Shown here piece after piece: positions 43,849-52,414 of a DNA stretch of 64,000 nt (position 1 is the stretch's first letter; each line of letters starts with the position of its first letter). Origin of the DNA: Acidianus brierleyi (GTDB taxonomy: Archaea; Thermoproteota; Thermoprotei_A; Sulfolobales; Sulfolobaceae); NCBI RefSeq assembly GCF_003201835.2, contig NZ_CP029289.2, forward strand, positions 2,736,501-2,800,500, in the 5' to 3' direction. The notes beneath the pieces were generated by a model. It had not been told where the DNA came from. It was given only the letters and a program-made list of their open reading frames with translations, and made no database searches. Both the position numbers and the translations under genes were made by a program.

Positions 43849-44613
43849 TTATCTAGCTGGACTGCTTATAGGTATTAACGAAATTAATCCTCCATCAATC
43901 ACAATACAAGTGCCGTCTATAAATGAAGCTAAGTCTGAGAGAAGAAAAGCTGTTAGGTATCCTATATCTTCAGAATTTCCTACTCTTCCCATCGGATAAA
44001 CTTCTCCCCATTCTCTTATTTTATCTTCAATATGTTCTTTTCCAACCTCCTTTTCTGCTGCCCATTCTAACAATGGTGTTCTTATTGACCCGGAACATAT
44101 TGCTACACATCTGATTTGAGGAGCGTAGTCTACTGCTATACTTCTAGTCAGTCCTAACAACGCATGCTTACTTGTAGCATATGCAGCTACTCTTTTCTGT
44201 ACAGCCATACTCTGTATTGATGCTATATTGATTATCACACCTTTACCCTGCTTTTTCATATAAGGTATAGAATATTTAGCCATAAGAAAAGCTCCCTTTA
44301 CATTAACATTCATTATATTGTCCCAATCTTCTTCACTAGTTTCATCGACAGCACCATAACTTTCAATACCAGCATTATTTATAATTGAATCTATTCTTCC
44401 ATATTTTGAGACAACATATTCTATTCCTTTGATGACTTCTTCCTTCTTAGATACGTCTACCTTAAAGTAATCTATTTCATAATCTGGGTTTTTAACGTCA
44501 AAATCAACTACTCTAACGCCTTCTTTCAGTAAAATCTTGATTATACCTTTGCCTATTCCTTGGGAACCGCCAGTAACAATAGCTACTGTACCTTTTAACC
44601 CTAAATCCATCAT
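43849..44613 (-). CDS. short-chain dehydrogenase/reductase
   Basis: 254 residues, classical SDR: TGGSQGIGKGIIKIL, an Asp-containing VVDFDVKN end of strand 2 that favours NAD(H), NNAGIESYG, YATSKHALLGLT with the catalytic Tyr-Lys, and TCIVIDGGLISL. Similar to glucose/aldose and 3-oxoacyl dehydrogenases. It stands upstream of the regulator gene on the same strand. Confidence 0.87.
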   Translation of the reverse strand: MMDLGLKGTVAIVTGGSQGIGKGIIKILLKEGVRVVDFDVKNPDYEIDYFKVDVSKKEEVIKGIEYVVSKYGRIDSIINNAGIESYGAVDETSEEDWDNIMNVNVKGAFLMAKYSIPYMKKQGKGVIINIASIQSMAVQKRVAAYATSKHALLGLTRSIAVDYAPQIRCVAICSGSIRTPLLEWAAEKEVGKEHIEDKIREWGEVYPMGRVGNSEDIGYLTAFLLSDLASFIDGTCIVIDGGLISLIPISSPAR

Positions 44614-44933
44614 ATCACACTTTTCATTAATCCATTAAAGTATTATAGTTTACGTATTCCTAGAAACGAAATTCTAAGGTCCTGTTTTGCAATTTTATCC
44701 TTTGATAGAGATTGATAGTCTTCCCACAATTTGGTCCTAATGAAACTAGGAGTTATGCTGAGAGAATACAACAGCGAACTATTTTTAGTTTGTGTGATAG
44801 TAAGCTGATGGTAGTATTTCTATTTTTGTCTCCCAAGATCTATAGCGAGTACAAGGTCCTCTAGCTCATACTTTCTTGGCTTAAGATTTCATAGAATCAG
44901 AAGTGATTGTGAAAGGATTATAAGGTTCAATTC
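44614..44933. other. intergenic stretch before the TIR element
   Basis: AT-rich spacer between the SDR start and the family D element. No ORF, hairpin or repeat is recognised. Confidence 0.4.
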
Positions 44934-44934
44934 G

Positions 44935-45268
44935 GTAGACCCAAAATCTGATTAGTAAAAATAATTTTTATTCATTATTAGTTATTTATGTGAATTTAAT
45001 GAAATTAAACAATTGATTCTATAATTTTTTTAGAAATTTTTAAGTGTTGTATTAGATCTTTTATATTTCTGAAAGTAAACTGAGGAATATTATTATAATA
45101 TTAGAAAATGATGAGATGTGTATGATAGAATCCGTTTTATTTACATTGATTATTTAATACATTATCCTTAATGTTCCTGATTATGAGTATAATGAAATAT
45201 GTTCCTCATGAAGAAAAAATATGAGGTTTAATATTGAATTTGTATTTGTAAAACTATTTTGGGTCTAC
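44935..45268 (+). mobile_element. non-autonomous TIR element family D, copy 1 (334 bp)
   Basis: Bounded by GTAGACCCAAAAT (44935-44947) and its inverse ATTTTGGGTCTAC (45256-45268). It matches the reverse complement of 49232-49572 over its length, for example TAGTAAAAATAATTTTTATT and ATATGAGGTTTAATATTGAA. There is no ORF, so it would need a transposase in trans. Confidence 0.75.
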
Positions 45269-45360
45269 AGAGAAAGTCAGTATGTAGAGGAAAAATAGAA
45301 CTGGTAAACGAAAATGCTTGGTTATATGTTAAATTCATAACTTCCAATATACTTAAAATG

Positions 45361-46014
45361 TTAAGGTATTAGTTTTTCACTTTTAATAGTATAGCCTATT
45401 ACAATAGTTAATAGTATAGCTATTAGCAGTATTGTTATACCTGCATATAACATAAGATTTTGAATTCCTATGGCAGATTTAATTATAGTCCCTGAGTATA
45501 TATACGAAAGAAGTATAGTAAAGCCTATATATGTTCCTAATGGAGACCTGGAAGATCCAGCTATCTTCTGCAGATATGAAAGATATAAAGAAGGCGGTAT
45601 AATCATCCAAGAAATTCCTATAGAGTTAATTAAAATTAATATCATATAATATAAATTGCTAACAAGTAACCCCAAAATTATTGAAACTATCACTGTAATG
45701 GGAATTGAAATTAAAAGAAATGCAAGAACATATTCATTATATATTTTTCTAGATTTTATTCCTTCTGCAATAAAGAATTCTAGGAGGCCGTTTTGTCTAT
45801 CGTCTATGAATAAAGATACTGTAAGAGAAGAGAACATTATTCCGAAGAAAGAAGGACTCATTAATAGCGATATCAATATAAATGGAAGTATAATTTTTAT
45901 TGTAACTATTTCATAAATATTGATAATAAGAAGAATAATTGAGGCTATCAAAAAATATATTGTTGTACTATAACTTCTTTTTATCATTCTTTTTAGGAAT
46001 AGGAACGAAATCAT
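45361..46014 (-). CDS. ABC transporter permease
   Basis: 217 residues, six predicted helices, no sequence motif beyond ABC-2-like topology. It follows the ATPase gene by 4 nt and is last in the cysteine-rich-peptide operon. With the ATPase it would form an exporter in the cytoplasmic membrane. A helix near the middle follows the segment SRSPLGTYIGF. Confidence 0.75.
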   Translation of the reverse strand: MISFLFLKRMIKRSYSTTIYFLIASIILLIINIYEIVTIKIILPFILISLLMSPSFFGIMFSSLTVSLFIDDRQNGLLEFFIAEGIKSRKIYNEYVLAFLLISIPITVIVSIILGLLVSNLYYMILILINSIGISWMIIPPSLYLSYLQKIAGSSRSPLGTYIGFTILLSYIYSGTIIKSAIGIQNLMLYAGITILLIAILLTIVIGYTIKSEKLIP

Positions 46015-46018
46015 TTCT

Positions 46019-46819
46019 TCACCTCAAAAGATCTTCTAGGGGATTTCTCATTTCTTTAATTTCAAATATATTGATATTCCTTCTCATTAGCTCTTGGATT
46101 ATAGAATTAACTTCTGCAGGATCATTAAGATTTATTACAAAATAGTCTCCTTGATATTTACCCTTAAGAATTTTAGACAAATCTTCTGATGCTCTAATCC
46201 CTATTGTATATTCTCTTAATTTTATTTCGTTTATAGGTTTGAATAATGAAATACTTCCTTTGTCTATAACTATAACATAATTTCCTATTTCTCTAGCTTC
46301 ATACAGATTGTGGGAAGTATATATTATAATCTTGCTCTTGGATAAAGATACTATCAATTTTCTTATTTCTGAAGCTAAGATAGGGTCTAGATTTTCTGTA
46401 GGTTCGTCTAAAAGATATATATTATAATCTTTAAGAAATACCTTAGCTAATGACAATTTCTTCTTCTGACCTTGGGATAAACTCGATATTCTCTTATCCA
46501 ATATATCTTCCAAATGGAATCTACCTATAACGTTATTCGGATCTCCTCCAATTATTTGAGAGAAAAATTCTAACGATTCCTTTACTGACATTTCTTGAGG
46601 CAAAGCAAAAGAATGAGAAAGATACCCTATGTTGCCTTCCTTCTTTATCTTACCTTTAAAAGGTGGAAGAACACCAGCTATCACCCTCAAAGTAGTCGTC
46701 TTACCTGCTCCGTTCCTACCAAGAAGTATATAGATTCCATTCTCCTTTATTTCAAAAGATACGTCGTGTAAAACCTCAGTTTTCCCATATCCTGCACTAA
46801 CCTCATACAGACCTAACAT
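46019..46819 (-). CDS. ABC transporter ATPase (drug/peptide export type)
   Basis: 266 residues. Walker A is LLGRNGAGKTTTLR, signature ISSLSQGQKKKLSLA, Walker B YLLDEPTENLDP, and H-loop IIYTSHNLYEA. The short nucleotide-binding domain plus a C-terminal extension is typical of CcmA/NatA-like exporters. It begins 1 nt after the small membrane protein gene. Confidence 0.9.
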   Translation of the reverse strand: MLGLYEVSAGYGKTEVLHDVSFEIKENGIYILLGRNGAGKTTTLRVIAGVLPPFKGKIKKEGNIGYLSHSFALPQEMSVKESLEFFSQIIGGDPNNVIGRFHLEDILDKRISSLSQGQKKKLSLAKVFLKDYNIYLLDEPTENLDPILASEIRKLIVSLSKSKIIIYTSHNLYEAREIGNYVIVIDKGSISLFKPINEIKLREYTIGIRASEDLSKILKGKYQGDYFVINLNDPAEVNSIIQELMRRNINIFEIKEMRNPLEDLLR

Positions 46820-46820
46820 A

Positions 46821-47057
46821 TTACCACCTTCTTCTTCTAGGAAAGAAAACTAAGGAAAAAACTGAGACAAAAAATCCTATATAAAATAGTGCAGGCTTTC
46901 CTAGAATAAAACTTAATATGATTAAAAATATTGCAATAGCTAATAGGGAAAAACCTATTACTAAATTAGATTTAATTTTTACAATATATACTAACAATAT
47001 TATAAAAACTAAGAGAACTAATGGAAAAATAACATAAAAATCTGATGTAATTGACAT
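46821..47057 (-). CDS. small membrane protein (78 residues, three helices)
   Basis: Almost entirely hydrophobic with three predicted helices and the positively charged end PRRRRW. It starts at ATG 47055-47057, with GGTG about 7 nt upstream, 14 nt after the stop of the cysteine-rich peptide. It may be a second membrane subunit or an immunity protein; I recognise no family. Confidence 0.65.
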   Translation of the reverse strand: MSITSDFYVIFPLVLLVFIILLVYIVKIKSNLVIGFSLLAIAIFLIILSFILGKPALFYIGFFVSVFSLVFFPRRRRW

Positions 47058-47071
47058 TTATAACACCTATC

Positions 47072-47221
47072 CTAACATAGAATCTCACACGCTGAAGCTG
47101 CAGCTGCTTCCGCTGCACATTTTTCTCCACAAGTAAATGAGTCGGTTAAAACTCTACATGGATCTCCAGCGCATTGCAAGTTTATGCATGCATCAAATAC
47201 TTCAAGGTCTAATTCTGGCAA
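47072..47221 (-). CDS. cysteine-rich small peptide (49 residues, seven Cys), candidate exported peptide
   Basis: TTG start at 47219-47221, preceded at 6 nt by the SD GGTGAG (47228-47233). Stop TAG at 47072-47074. The N-terminus is acidic (MPELDLEVFDAC). Cys lie at 12, 17, 22, 31, 35, 45 and 49, and the C-terminal end is an alanine run followed by SACEILC. It lies between two co-directional genes (2 nt and 14 nt spacing) in an operon ending in an ABC exporter. It could be a disulfide- or thioether-rich bacteriocin-like peptide or a metal-binding peptide. An alternative TTG two codons earlier is possible. Confidence 0.7.
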   Translation of the reverse strand: MPELDLEVFDACINLQCAGDPCRVLTDSFTCGEKCAAEAAAASACEILC

Positions 47222-47223
47222 AC

Positions 47224-47718
47224 TCAACTCACCTTCTCTATTTTTAAGAATGATAGTCCTTCATTTTTTATTTTTTCTGCTAATGATTCAACGGTAAGCT
47301 TCTGTCGTGGTACTTTATATCTTCCATCTAATACCTTGTTAATAATTTTTCCATGGCTAGACACTAATATCACTTTCATATCTGTTTCTATATGGTCTGG
47401 CTTCTTCAACGAATTCGAGAATTTTTCTATTACTGTGATAAAATCTTTTTGGGTATTTATCGATAGCACAACATAATGAACACCGTTACCCGCATCTATT
47501 GTAATTTCATATCCTTCTATATTATTTGTCTTCATATAGCCTATTTGAAATTCATCAATAGTAGTATTTCCATGTTCTAAAATTTTTATTTCTCTTGGTG
47601 GTTTAGGAAAATTTTCCTGGTTTTTCTCGAATACGTTATCTTTTGTAGGATCAAATAACAGGGGATATCCCCAGTAACTGGAGAGATAGCTAGTTAAAAT
47701 AACTTTCTTTAAGAGCAT
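47224..47718 (-). CDS. unrecognised protein, first gene of the cysteine-rich peptide operon
   Basis: 164 residues from ATG 47716-47718 (MLLKKVILTSYLSSYWGYPL). A TTG at 47754 would add 12 residues, but the sequence CTATATATAG lies within that extension, 25 nt before this ATG, and looks like a TATA box for a leaderless mRNA. The middle has a strand-rich region (GYEITIDAGNGVHYVVLSIN) and the end is lysine-rich. Its place immediately before the peptide gene suggests maturation or regulation, which cannot be decided. Confidence 0.6.
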   Translation of the reverse strand: MLLKKVILTSYLSSYWGYPLLFDPTKDNVFEKNQENFPKPPREIKILEHGNTTIDEFQIGYMKTNNIEGYEITIDAGNGVHYVVLSINTQKDFITVIEKFSNSLKKPDHIETDMKVILVSSHGKIINKVLDGRYKVPRQKLTVESLAEKIKNEGLSFLKIEKVS

Positions 47719-47737
47719 TTTATCTAGATGCGATTCT

Positions 47738-47747
47738 CTATATATAG
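47738..47747 (-). promoter_or_regulatory. TATA box of the cysteine-rich peptide operon
   Basis: CTATATATAG centred 25 nt before the ATG at 47718. It places the operon's own promoter in the gap after the ATPase gene, so expression need not depend on the ATPase transcript. Confidence 0.5.
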
Positions 47748-47769
47748 TAGACAACTACTATTACCTAAC

Positions 47770-49014
47770 TTACTTGCTATTTAATAGCCACTTCCACAAA
47801 GGTATTGCTTTAAATCCGTCCACCTCTCCTTCATAATCCCAAGTTATTATTATTCCCTCATCAGCTTTCAAAGACGAGCTTGCCTCTTTAAGTCCTTCCA
47901 TCTCCCTTTCCTCTATCTTATCCATAGCGTAGGTTACTTGAATTAAAATCTTAGGTTCAAAATTTTTAGATACAACGAAGTCAACTTCTCTCCTTTTACC
48001 TTTCCAGTAAAATACTTCCTTGCATCCCCTTCTCAATAACTCAAGATATACTACGTTCTCCATTGCCCTAGAAATTGAGAATTCGTAACCCAAAGCTGTT
48101 GGGTAACCAGTATCGATTATATAGAGCTTTTTAGGATTAGCTCTTCTTTTACTTTCGCTCTTTTCAAATTCCTCAACTAGGAATGAAAAGTAAGTCTCTT
48201 TAGCCTTTGAAAACAGTTCCAGAATAGTATCTTTACCTATTTTAATTCCCAACCCTTTCATATAATTATAAACTCTATTCACGGTAATAGGATTGGAGTA
48301 ATTTGCTATAAGAAAACTTGCAAAGACTTCAGTAATATTAGGTTTAACTATAGAAAGATCTCTGACTATTACTGAATCGAAATATGACCTCAATAGTTGA
48401 ACCTTATCTTTCTCAATTACAACGGCAGGATAAGAACCGAACTGCAAATATTCCTTCAGAAAGGAGAGTATTTTTCCTCTTTGCAGAGTATAGTCCATCA
48501 AGGGATTATAAATAAACCCTTTAAACCTAAGGAATTCCTTAAAAGATAAAGGGTAAACTTCATAATTAACACTTCTTCCCCTAAGTTCATTAGCTATATT
48601 TAAAGGCGTTAGTTGTGAAGACGAGCCTGAGAGAAATATCCTAGCGTTTAACCTCTTCCTAAACCAACTACCGTAATCCTTTACATCTTGAATCTCATCA
48701 AAGAAAATATACTTAGGAGTTTTGCCGATAAGTTCTTCAAAGGACAAAATTATCTTATCCAAATCGTTAACAGTCATGTTTTTTAACCTATAATCGTCAA
48801 AGTCAACGTATAAGATTTCGTCATGGGAAGCTAACCCTCCTTCAATTATTTTCTTTATTGTCTGATAGAGAAGGAAAGTTTTGCCACTTCTTCTCCCACC
48901 GGTTACTGTAATTACGTAATCCTTGTCTAGAGGTAAGGATAAGTCCCTTTCTATTATATTAGGTAATGCTGAAGTAAGCCATTCTGCTATGAAGCTCTTT
49001 ATTCCTTCTTCCAT
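47770..49014 (-). CDS. archaeal ATPase with C-terminal nuclease-like domain (AAA_14/DUF4143 type)
   Basis: 414 residues. Walker A is TGGRRSGKTFLLYQ, Walker B ILYVDFDDYRL / YIFFDEIQDVKDYGSWF, and sensor-like RIFLSGSSSQL. The C-terminal part has the endonuclease-like pattern YLELLRRGCKEVFYWKGKRREVDFVVSK, where Glu and EVDFV-K recall restriction-endonuclease folds. Such genes spread like mobile accessory genes in archaea and their function is unknown. A perfect-arm palindrome lies upstream. Confidence 0.85.
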   Translation of the reverse strand: MEEGIKSFIAEWLTSALPNIIERDLSLPLDKDYVITVTGGRRSGKTFLLYQTIKKIIEGGLASHDEILYVDFDDYRLKNMTVNDLDKIILSFEELIGKTPKYIFFDEIQDVKDYGSWFRKRLNARIFLSGSSSQLTPLNIANELRGRSVNYEVYPLSFKEFLRFKGFIYNPLMDYTLQRGKILSFLKEYLQFGSYPAVVIEKDKVQLLRSYFDSVIVRDLSIVKPNITEVFASFLIANYSNPITVNRVYNYMKGLGIKIGKDTILELFSKAKETYFSFLVEEFEKSESKRRANPKKLYIIDTGYPTALGYEFSISRAMENVVYLELLRRGCKEVFYWKGKRREVDFVVSKNFEPKILIQVTYAMDKIEEREMEGLKEASSSLKADEGIIITWDYEGEVDGFKAIPLWKWLLNSK

Positions 49015-49070
49015 AAGAATGATGATAATTGCAAGTTTAAGTCTTTTTCCGACCAGTTTTACGTAATAAT

Positions 49071-49087
49071 TGGTCTCTAAGAGACCA
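49071..49087 (-). promoter_or_regulatory. palindrome upstream of the ATPase gene
   Basis: TGGTCTC-TAA-GAGACCA, 57 nt before the ATG at 49014. Possible operator for self-regulation; comparable palindromes precede the ATPase genes or relics at 8358, 14884 and 62792. Confidence 0.45.
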
Positions 49088-49231
49088 GTTTAATTTCATT
49101 AATGCGATTTTAACATCTATGAAAATATTGTGCGTCTAAGATAATTTTTATTTTTTACAATTTAATTCTGTTAGCAAAATCTCTCTTTATCAATCTTCTA
49201 GGTAGCGGAGTGAACTACTCCCCCATCACCG

Positions 49232-49572
49232 GTAGACCCAAAATCATATTACAAATATAAATTCAATATTAAACCTCATATTTTTTCTTAATAAATAAAA
49301 GAATATATTTCATTATACTCATAATCAAGAGCATTAAGAATAATGTATTAAATAATCAATGTAAATAAAACAGATTCTATCATACGCATCTCATCATTTT
49401 CTAATATTATAATAATATTCCTCAGTTAATTGTGTGGAAATATAAAAAATCTAATATGGTACTTGGAAATTTATAAAAATTATCATATAATTATCTAACT
49501 AATTACATTAAATCGTTACGAACTACTAATAATGAATAAAAATTATTTTTACTAATAAGATTTTGGGTCTAC
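49232..49572 (-). mobile_element. non-autonomous TIR element family D, copy 2 (341 bp)
   Basis: TIRs GTAGACCCAAAAT / ATTTTGGGTCTAC; inverted relative to the copy at 44935-45268. Differences are scattered substitutions and a few small indels. It abuts an IS5-type transposase fragment at 49575. Confidence 0.75.
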
Positions 49573-49574
49573 CG

Positions 49575-49833
49575 TACTAGGCGTGGTCATCCTGCTAGGC
49601 GTAAGGCTGTGCGCGAGTTCAAGAAGTTGGGTTATGAACGTTGGCGGGATGAGAAGGGTTAGTTAAGGTGGTTGGTTGAGTCCTTGTTCTCTGCTGTTAA
49701 GCATTTGGTGAGTCTGTTAGGGCTACGAGTTTTGCTGGTCAAGTTGTTGAGGCTAAGCTAGTTTGGCTTATGCTTGGATGACATGGCTAACCTTGTTGTT
49801 GATCGAGCTAAGGGAGTTGAAGTTAAGTCTTAG
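49575..49833 (+). pseudogene. C-terminal fragment of an IS5-family (ISC1058-like) transposase
   Basis: Broken frames read ARRKAVREFKKLGYERWRDEKG, then RWLVESLFSAVKHLVSLLGL and LAYAWMTWL-type residues. This is the conserved Glu region (WxVExxFSxxKR) of IS5-group DDE transposases. It contains a stop and frameshifts and lacks the N-terminal two thirds. Confidence 0.6.
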
Positions 49834-49889
49834 TATAGTAAATTGGAAGATTTATTATTTTCTACAGAAAGCACATTTTTACTGTATCA

Positions 49890-50047
49890 TTCTAATGAAA
49901 TATATTGAACGAACCCACAAAGCAATGAGAAGCAAAAAAGTTAAAAATCTATATTATGTTGGACACTACACTCATCCAGGAGTAGGCGTTCCCATGGTTC
50001 TAATTTCAGCAGAAATATTAGCAAATATTATTACTATAAATCAATAA
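49890..50047 (+). pseudogene. C-terminal relic of a crtI-like phytoene desaturase
   Basis: SKKVKNLYYVGHYTHPGVGV is followed by PMVLISAEILANII and a stop. It matches the CrtI C-terminal signature of the intact gene at 18385-19794 (LSNLFYVGQYTQPGIGVPMV). The upstream part is replaced by transposase debris. Confidence 0.75.
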
Positions 50048-50495
50048 GTCCAAATTCAGCTCTAGATACCCAAACCCCTTCCTAGGAATCTAAATTACGT
50101 TCTAAACTTGATCGATTTCTAGATTAAGATCTCTAAAATTAATTAGAGTTTGCTATATAGCACTATTTTTTAGTTTACTTCAATCTTCATTGAAGCTAAC
50201 GCTAAAGATTTAATCTGACTTTTGATTTCGAATTTAAGAAAAACAAGAGGCTTAATATCTAAGATTTAAGAATTCCACAAAGCACTATAGTACTTATTCT
50301 TTATAGCTTATTTTATCCTCAATCTGTTAATTCTCTTCTTTACTTAACTCATTCCCATTATTTCCTCTACAAAATATTCATAAAATCTAATACTTTTAAT
50401 GAATATTATTGTTGTAATCTTTATTAACATTTAAAAAGATCAATTAACTATCAAACCATTAACTATATTTATGATGAAAGCTAATAATTATATTT
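50048..50495. other. spacer with a degenerate family A repeat-like segment (about 50175-50289)
   Basis: AGTTTACTTCAATC... up to ATTCCACAAAGCACTATAG resembles an old inverted copy of the 53640 repeat, with both ends recognisable but the middle poorly conserved. TATA-like sequences precede the CBS gene. Confidence 0.4.
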
Positions 50496-50930
50496 ATGAA
50501 GGTGGATGAAATGAGAGTAAATGAACTATTAGATATAAAATTCAGCGATATGCTTAAGAAACAGACATTAATGATTGATACTAATTCCAGTATAGCGGAT
50601 GCTGCCAGTGAAATGATTAGGAATAACATCAACTCTTTATTAGTTGCCGAAAAAGGTAAACTTGTAGGTATAGTTACTGATAAGGATATTGTTAAGGCAG
50701 TAGCAAATAAACTCGATCCGTCATCAAATATTCAAAAAATAATGACTAGAACAGTTATAACAATAAATGGAGACGAAGATGTTTTAGAAGTTTTAGATAC
50801 CATGCTAAATAATGAGATAAGGCACTTAGTAATTCGAAAGAATGGAAATATCGTGGGAACTATAACTAGAAGAGATATTATTAGTTACATTCTACTTTTC
50901 TCTAAAGAATGGCCTAGTTCCTGGAGATAA
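50496..50930 (+). CDS. CBS-domain pair protein
   Basis: 144 residues containing two CBS motifs: IDTNSSIADAASEMIRNNIN...LVGIVTDKDIV and ITINGDEDVLEVLDTML...IVGTITRRDII. Such stand-alone pairs bind adenine nucleotides and act as energy or redox sensors. A second ATG at 50511 with GGTGG 5 nt upstream is an equally good start. Monocistronic. Confidence 0.85.
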   Translation: MKVDEMRVNELLDIKFSDMLKKQTLMIDTNSSIADAASEMIRNNINSLLVAEKGKLVGIVTDKDIVKAVANKLDPSSNIQKIMTRTVITINGDEDVLEVLDTMLNNEIRHLVIRKNGNIVGTITRRDIISYILLFSKEWPSSWR

Positions 50931-51258
50931 GCTGTATAATAACTAAGGAAAAAGTAAGAATAAAGACTATAATGTGTTAATTAAATTTAAGGAAATATTG
51001 ATTAAATAAGATCTATATATTTCATATTAATTATTAATTTCTTTTTTTTAAAATATATTGACTAATGTATGAAACAGTTCTAATGATAATAAATCAATGT
51101 CAGTATTTTGTAATATGATTTAGTTTTGAATTTGTATCTTCAAATTAGCTTCAATTATATGCTTAGAATTCTAGTAATATGCCCCAATAATTATATTATA
51201 TCTAATTATTTAATCTACTAATCGAAAACTTTAAATTCTGACTTAAATATGAATTATT
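50931..51258. other. intergenic stretch
   Basis: AT-rich, no ORF or repeat recognised. A TATA-like TTTAAAT / CTTAAATAT lies about 25 nt before the ATG at 51259. Confidence 0.4.
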
Positions 51259-51603
51259 ATGAGTTTTGCAGAAAATCAAATTCTAGTTACTAATGCAGAA
51301 GAATTACCTGGATATAAGATAGTTGAAGTTAGAGGATTAGTAATAGGGATAACAGTAAGATCCAGAGGTTTGGGAGGTAATATAGTAGCCTCATTAAGAA
51401 GCCTAGTTGGAGGTGAAATCAAAGAATATATAGAATTAGCTGAACAAGCTAGATTACAAGCACTACAAAGAATGATTGATAACGCTAGAACTCTTGGAGC
51501 AAATGCAGTTATAAATGTTAGGTTCGACTCTAACGAACTAGCTCAAAACATGGATGAGATAATAGCTTATGGAACTGCAGTAATTGTAACTAAAAACAGT
51601 TAA
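51259..51603 (+). CDS. YbjQ-like (UPF0145) heavy-metal-binding domain protein
   Basis: 114 residues. ELPGYKIVEVRGLVIGITVR, the RSRGLGGNIVASLRSLVGGE core, and RTLGANAVINVRFDSNEL match UPF0145/YbjQ, a pentameric beta-alpha fold of unknown function. Full length, probably leaderless. Confidence 0.88.
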   Translation: MSFAENQILVTNAEELPGYKIVEVRGLVIGITVRSRGLGGNIVASLRSLVGGEIKEYIELAEQARLQALQRMIDNARTLGANAVINVRFDSNELAQNMDEIIAYGTAVIVTKNS

Positions 51604-52414
51604 ATCTAGAATAAAAAACTAAATGGTTAATACATTAGGATTTTCAGAACTATTCTATTTTTTAGACTATTTATTTTAACATAAATACAGTTTAAAGCTA
51701 AATCAATAAGACTATTACTTCCAGTAAGTTTTTAATTATCATTTACCATATTTTTAATTTATAACTGGTAACAATCTCTTCTACTTAATAAGGAATCTTA
51801 AATTAAAATTTTGAACTTACTAGTCAAAAATTTCCAAATTAAAAGTACAAATTATCTATTAGTTAGAATATGCTTATTAATCAGAAAAATATTAATGGAA
51901 AGAATAAGGGGCAATTCGCTGATCCATTGTGAATAGCGATTTTATGCCTTTTATGTGATACAAATCTACTACATTAACGCTAAGTTTCACCATAATTTTT
52001 AGCTAATTATTCTAAAAAGAGTTAAATTAGGCGAATTCACAAAAGAAATCTGAATCTCCCATAGCTCTACATTAGTTACTTCAAATACTAAACATTTTTC
52101 AATGATAGAAGGATTGAAGATTAAGAACTGGAAAGAAAGTTTACAGATCTAATCTTTTTCTGTCCCGGAAATAATCTAAGGTAATTGAGAGAACCATAAA
52201 GTTCATTAAACTAAAACTATTTTCTTAAGTATTGTTGAATTCTATAGTTTTCTTCGATGTTAAACCAATTGTCTTTTCAAATTCTAAATCTAGTGTTAGA
52301 CCAAAATTAAGTTTAACATTAGCTTTGATAAAAATTGAAGTAACTTATAAAGCAGAGAATCCATTAGGAAAACTTTATTTTACTGTATACCTACCCAGTA
52401 ACTAGTGGTATACC
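51604..52414. repeat. long spacer with a vapB-start relic, part of repeat family B and a family A copy
   Basis: CTATTACTTCCAGTAAGTTTTTA (51703-51725) is shared with repeat B. TGCTTATTAATCAGAAAAA...ATGGAAAGAATAA (51868-51911) matches the promoter and first codons of the vapB gene at 53820, but the frame then stops. About 52225-52366 is a family A copy (AATTCTAAATCTAGTGTTAGACC...AAGTTTAACATTA...TTGAAGTAACTTATAAAGC). Nothing else is recognised. Confidence 0.5.

Noticed and set aside
49763..50047. 94-residue protein as a real gene
   Set aside because: It joins an IS5 transposase tail to a crtI tail in one frame by chance; neither half is complete.
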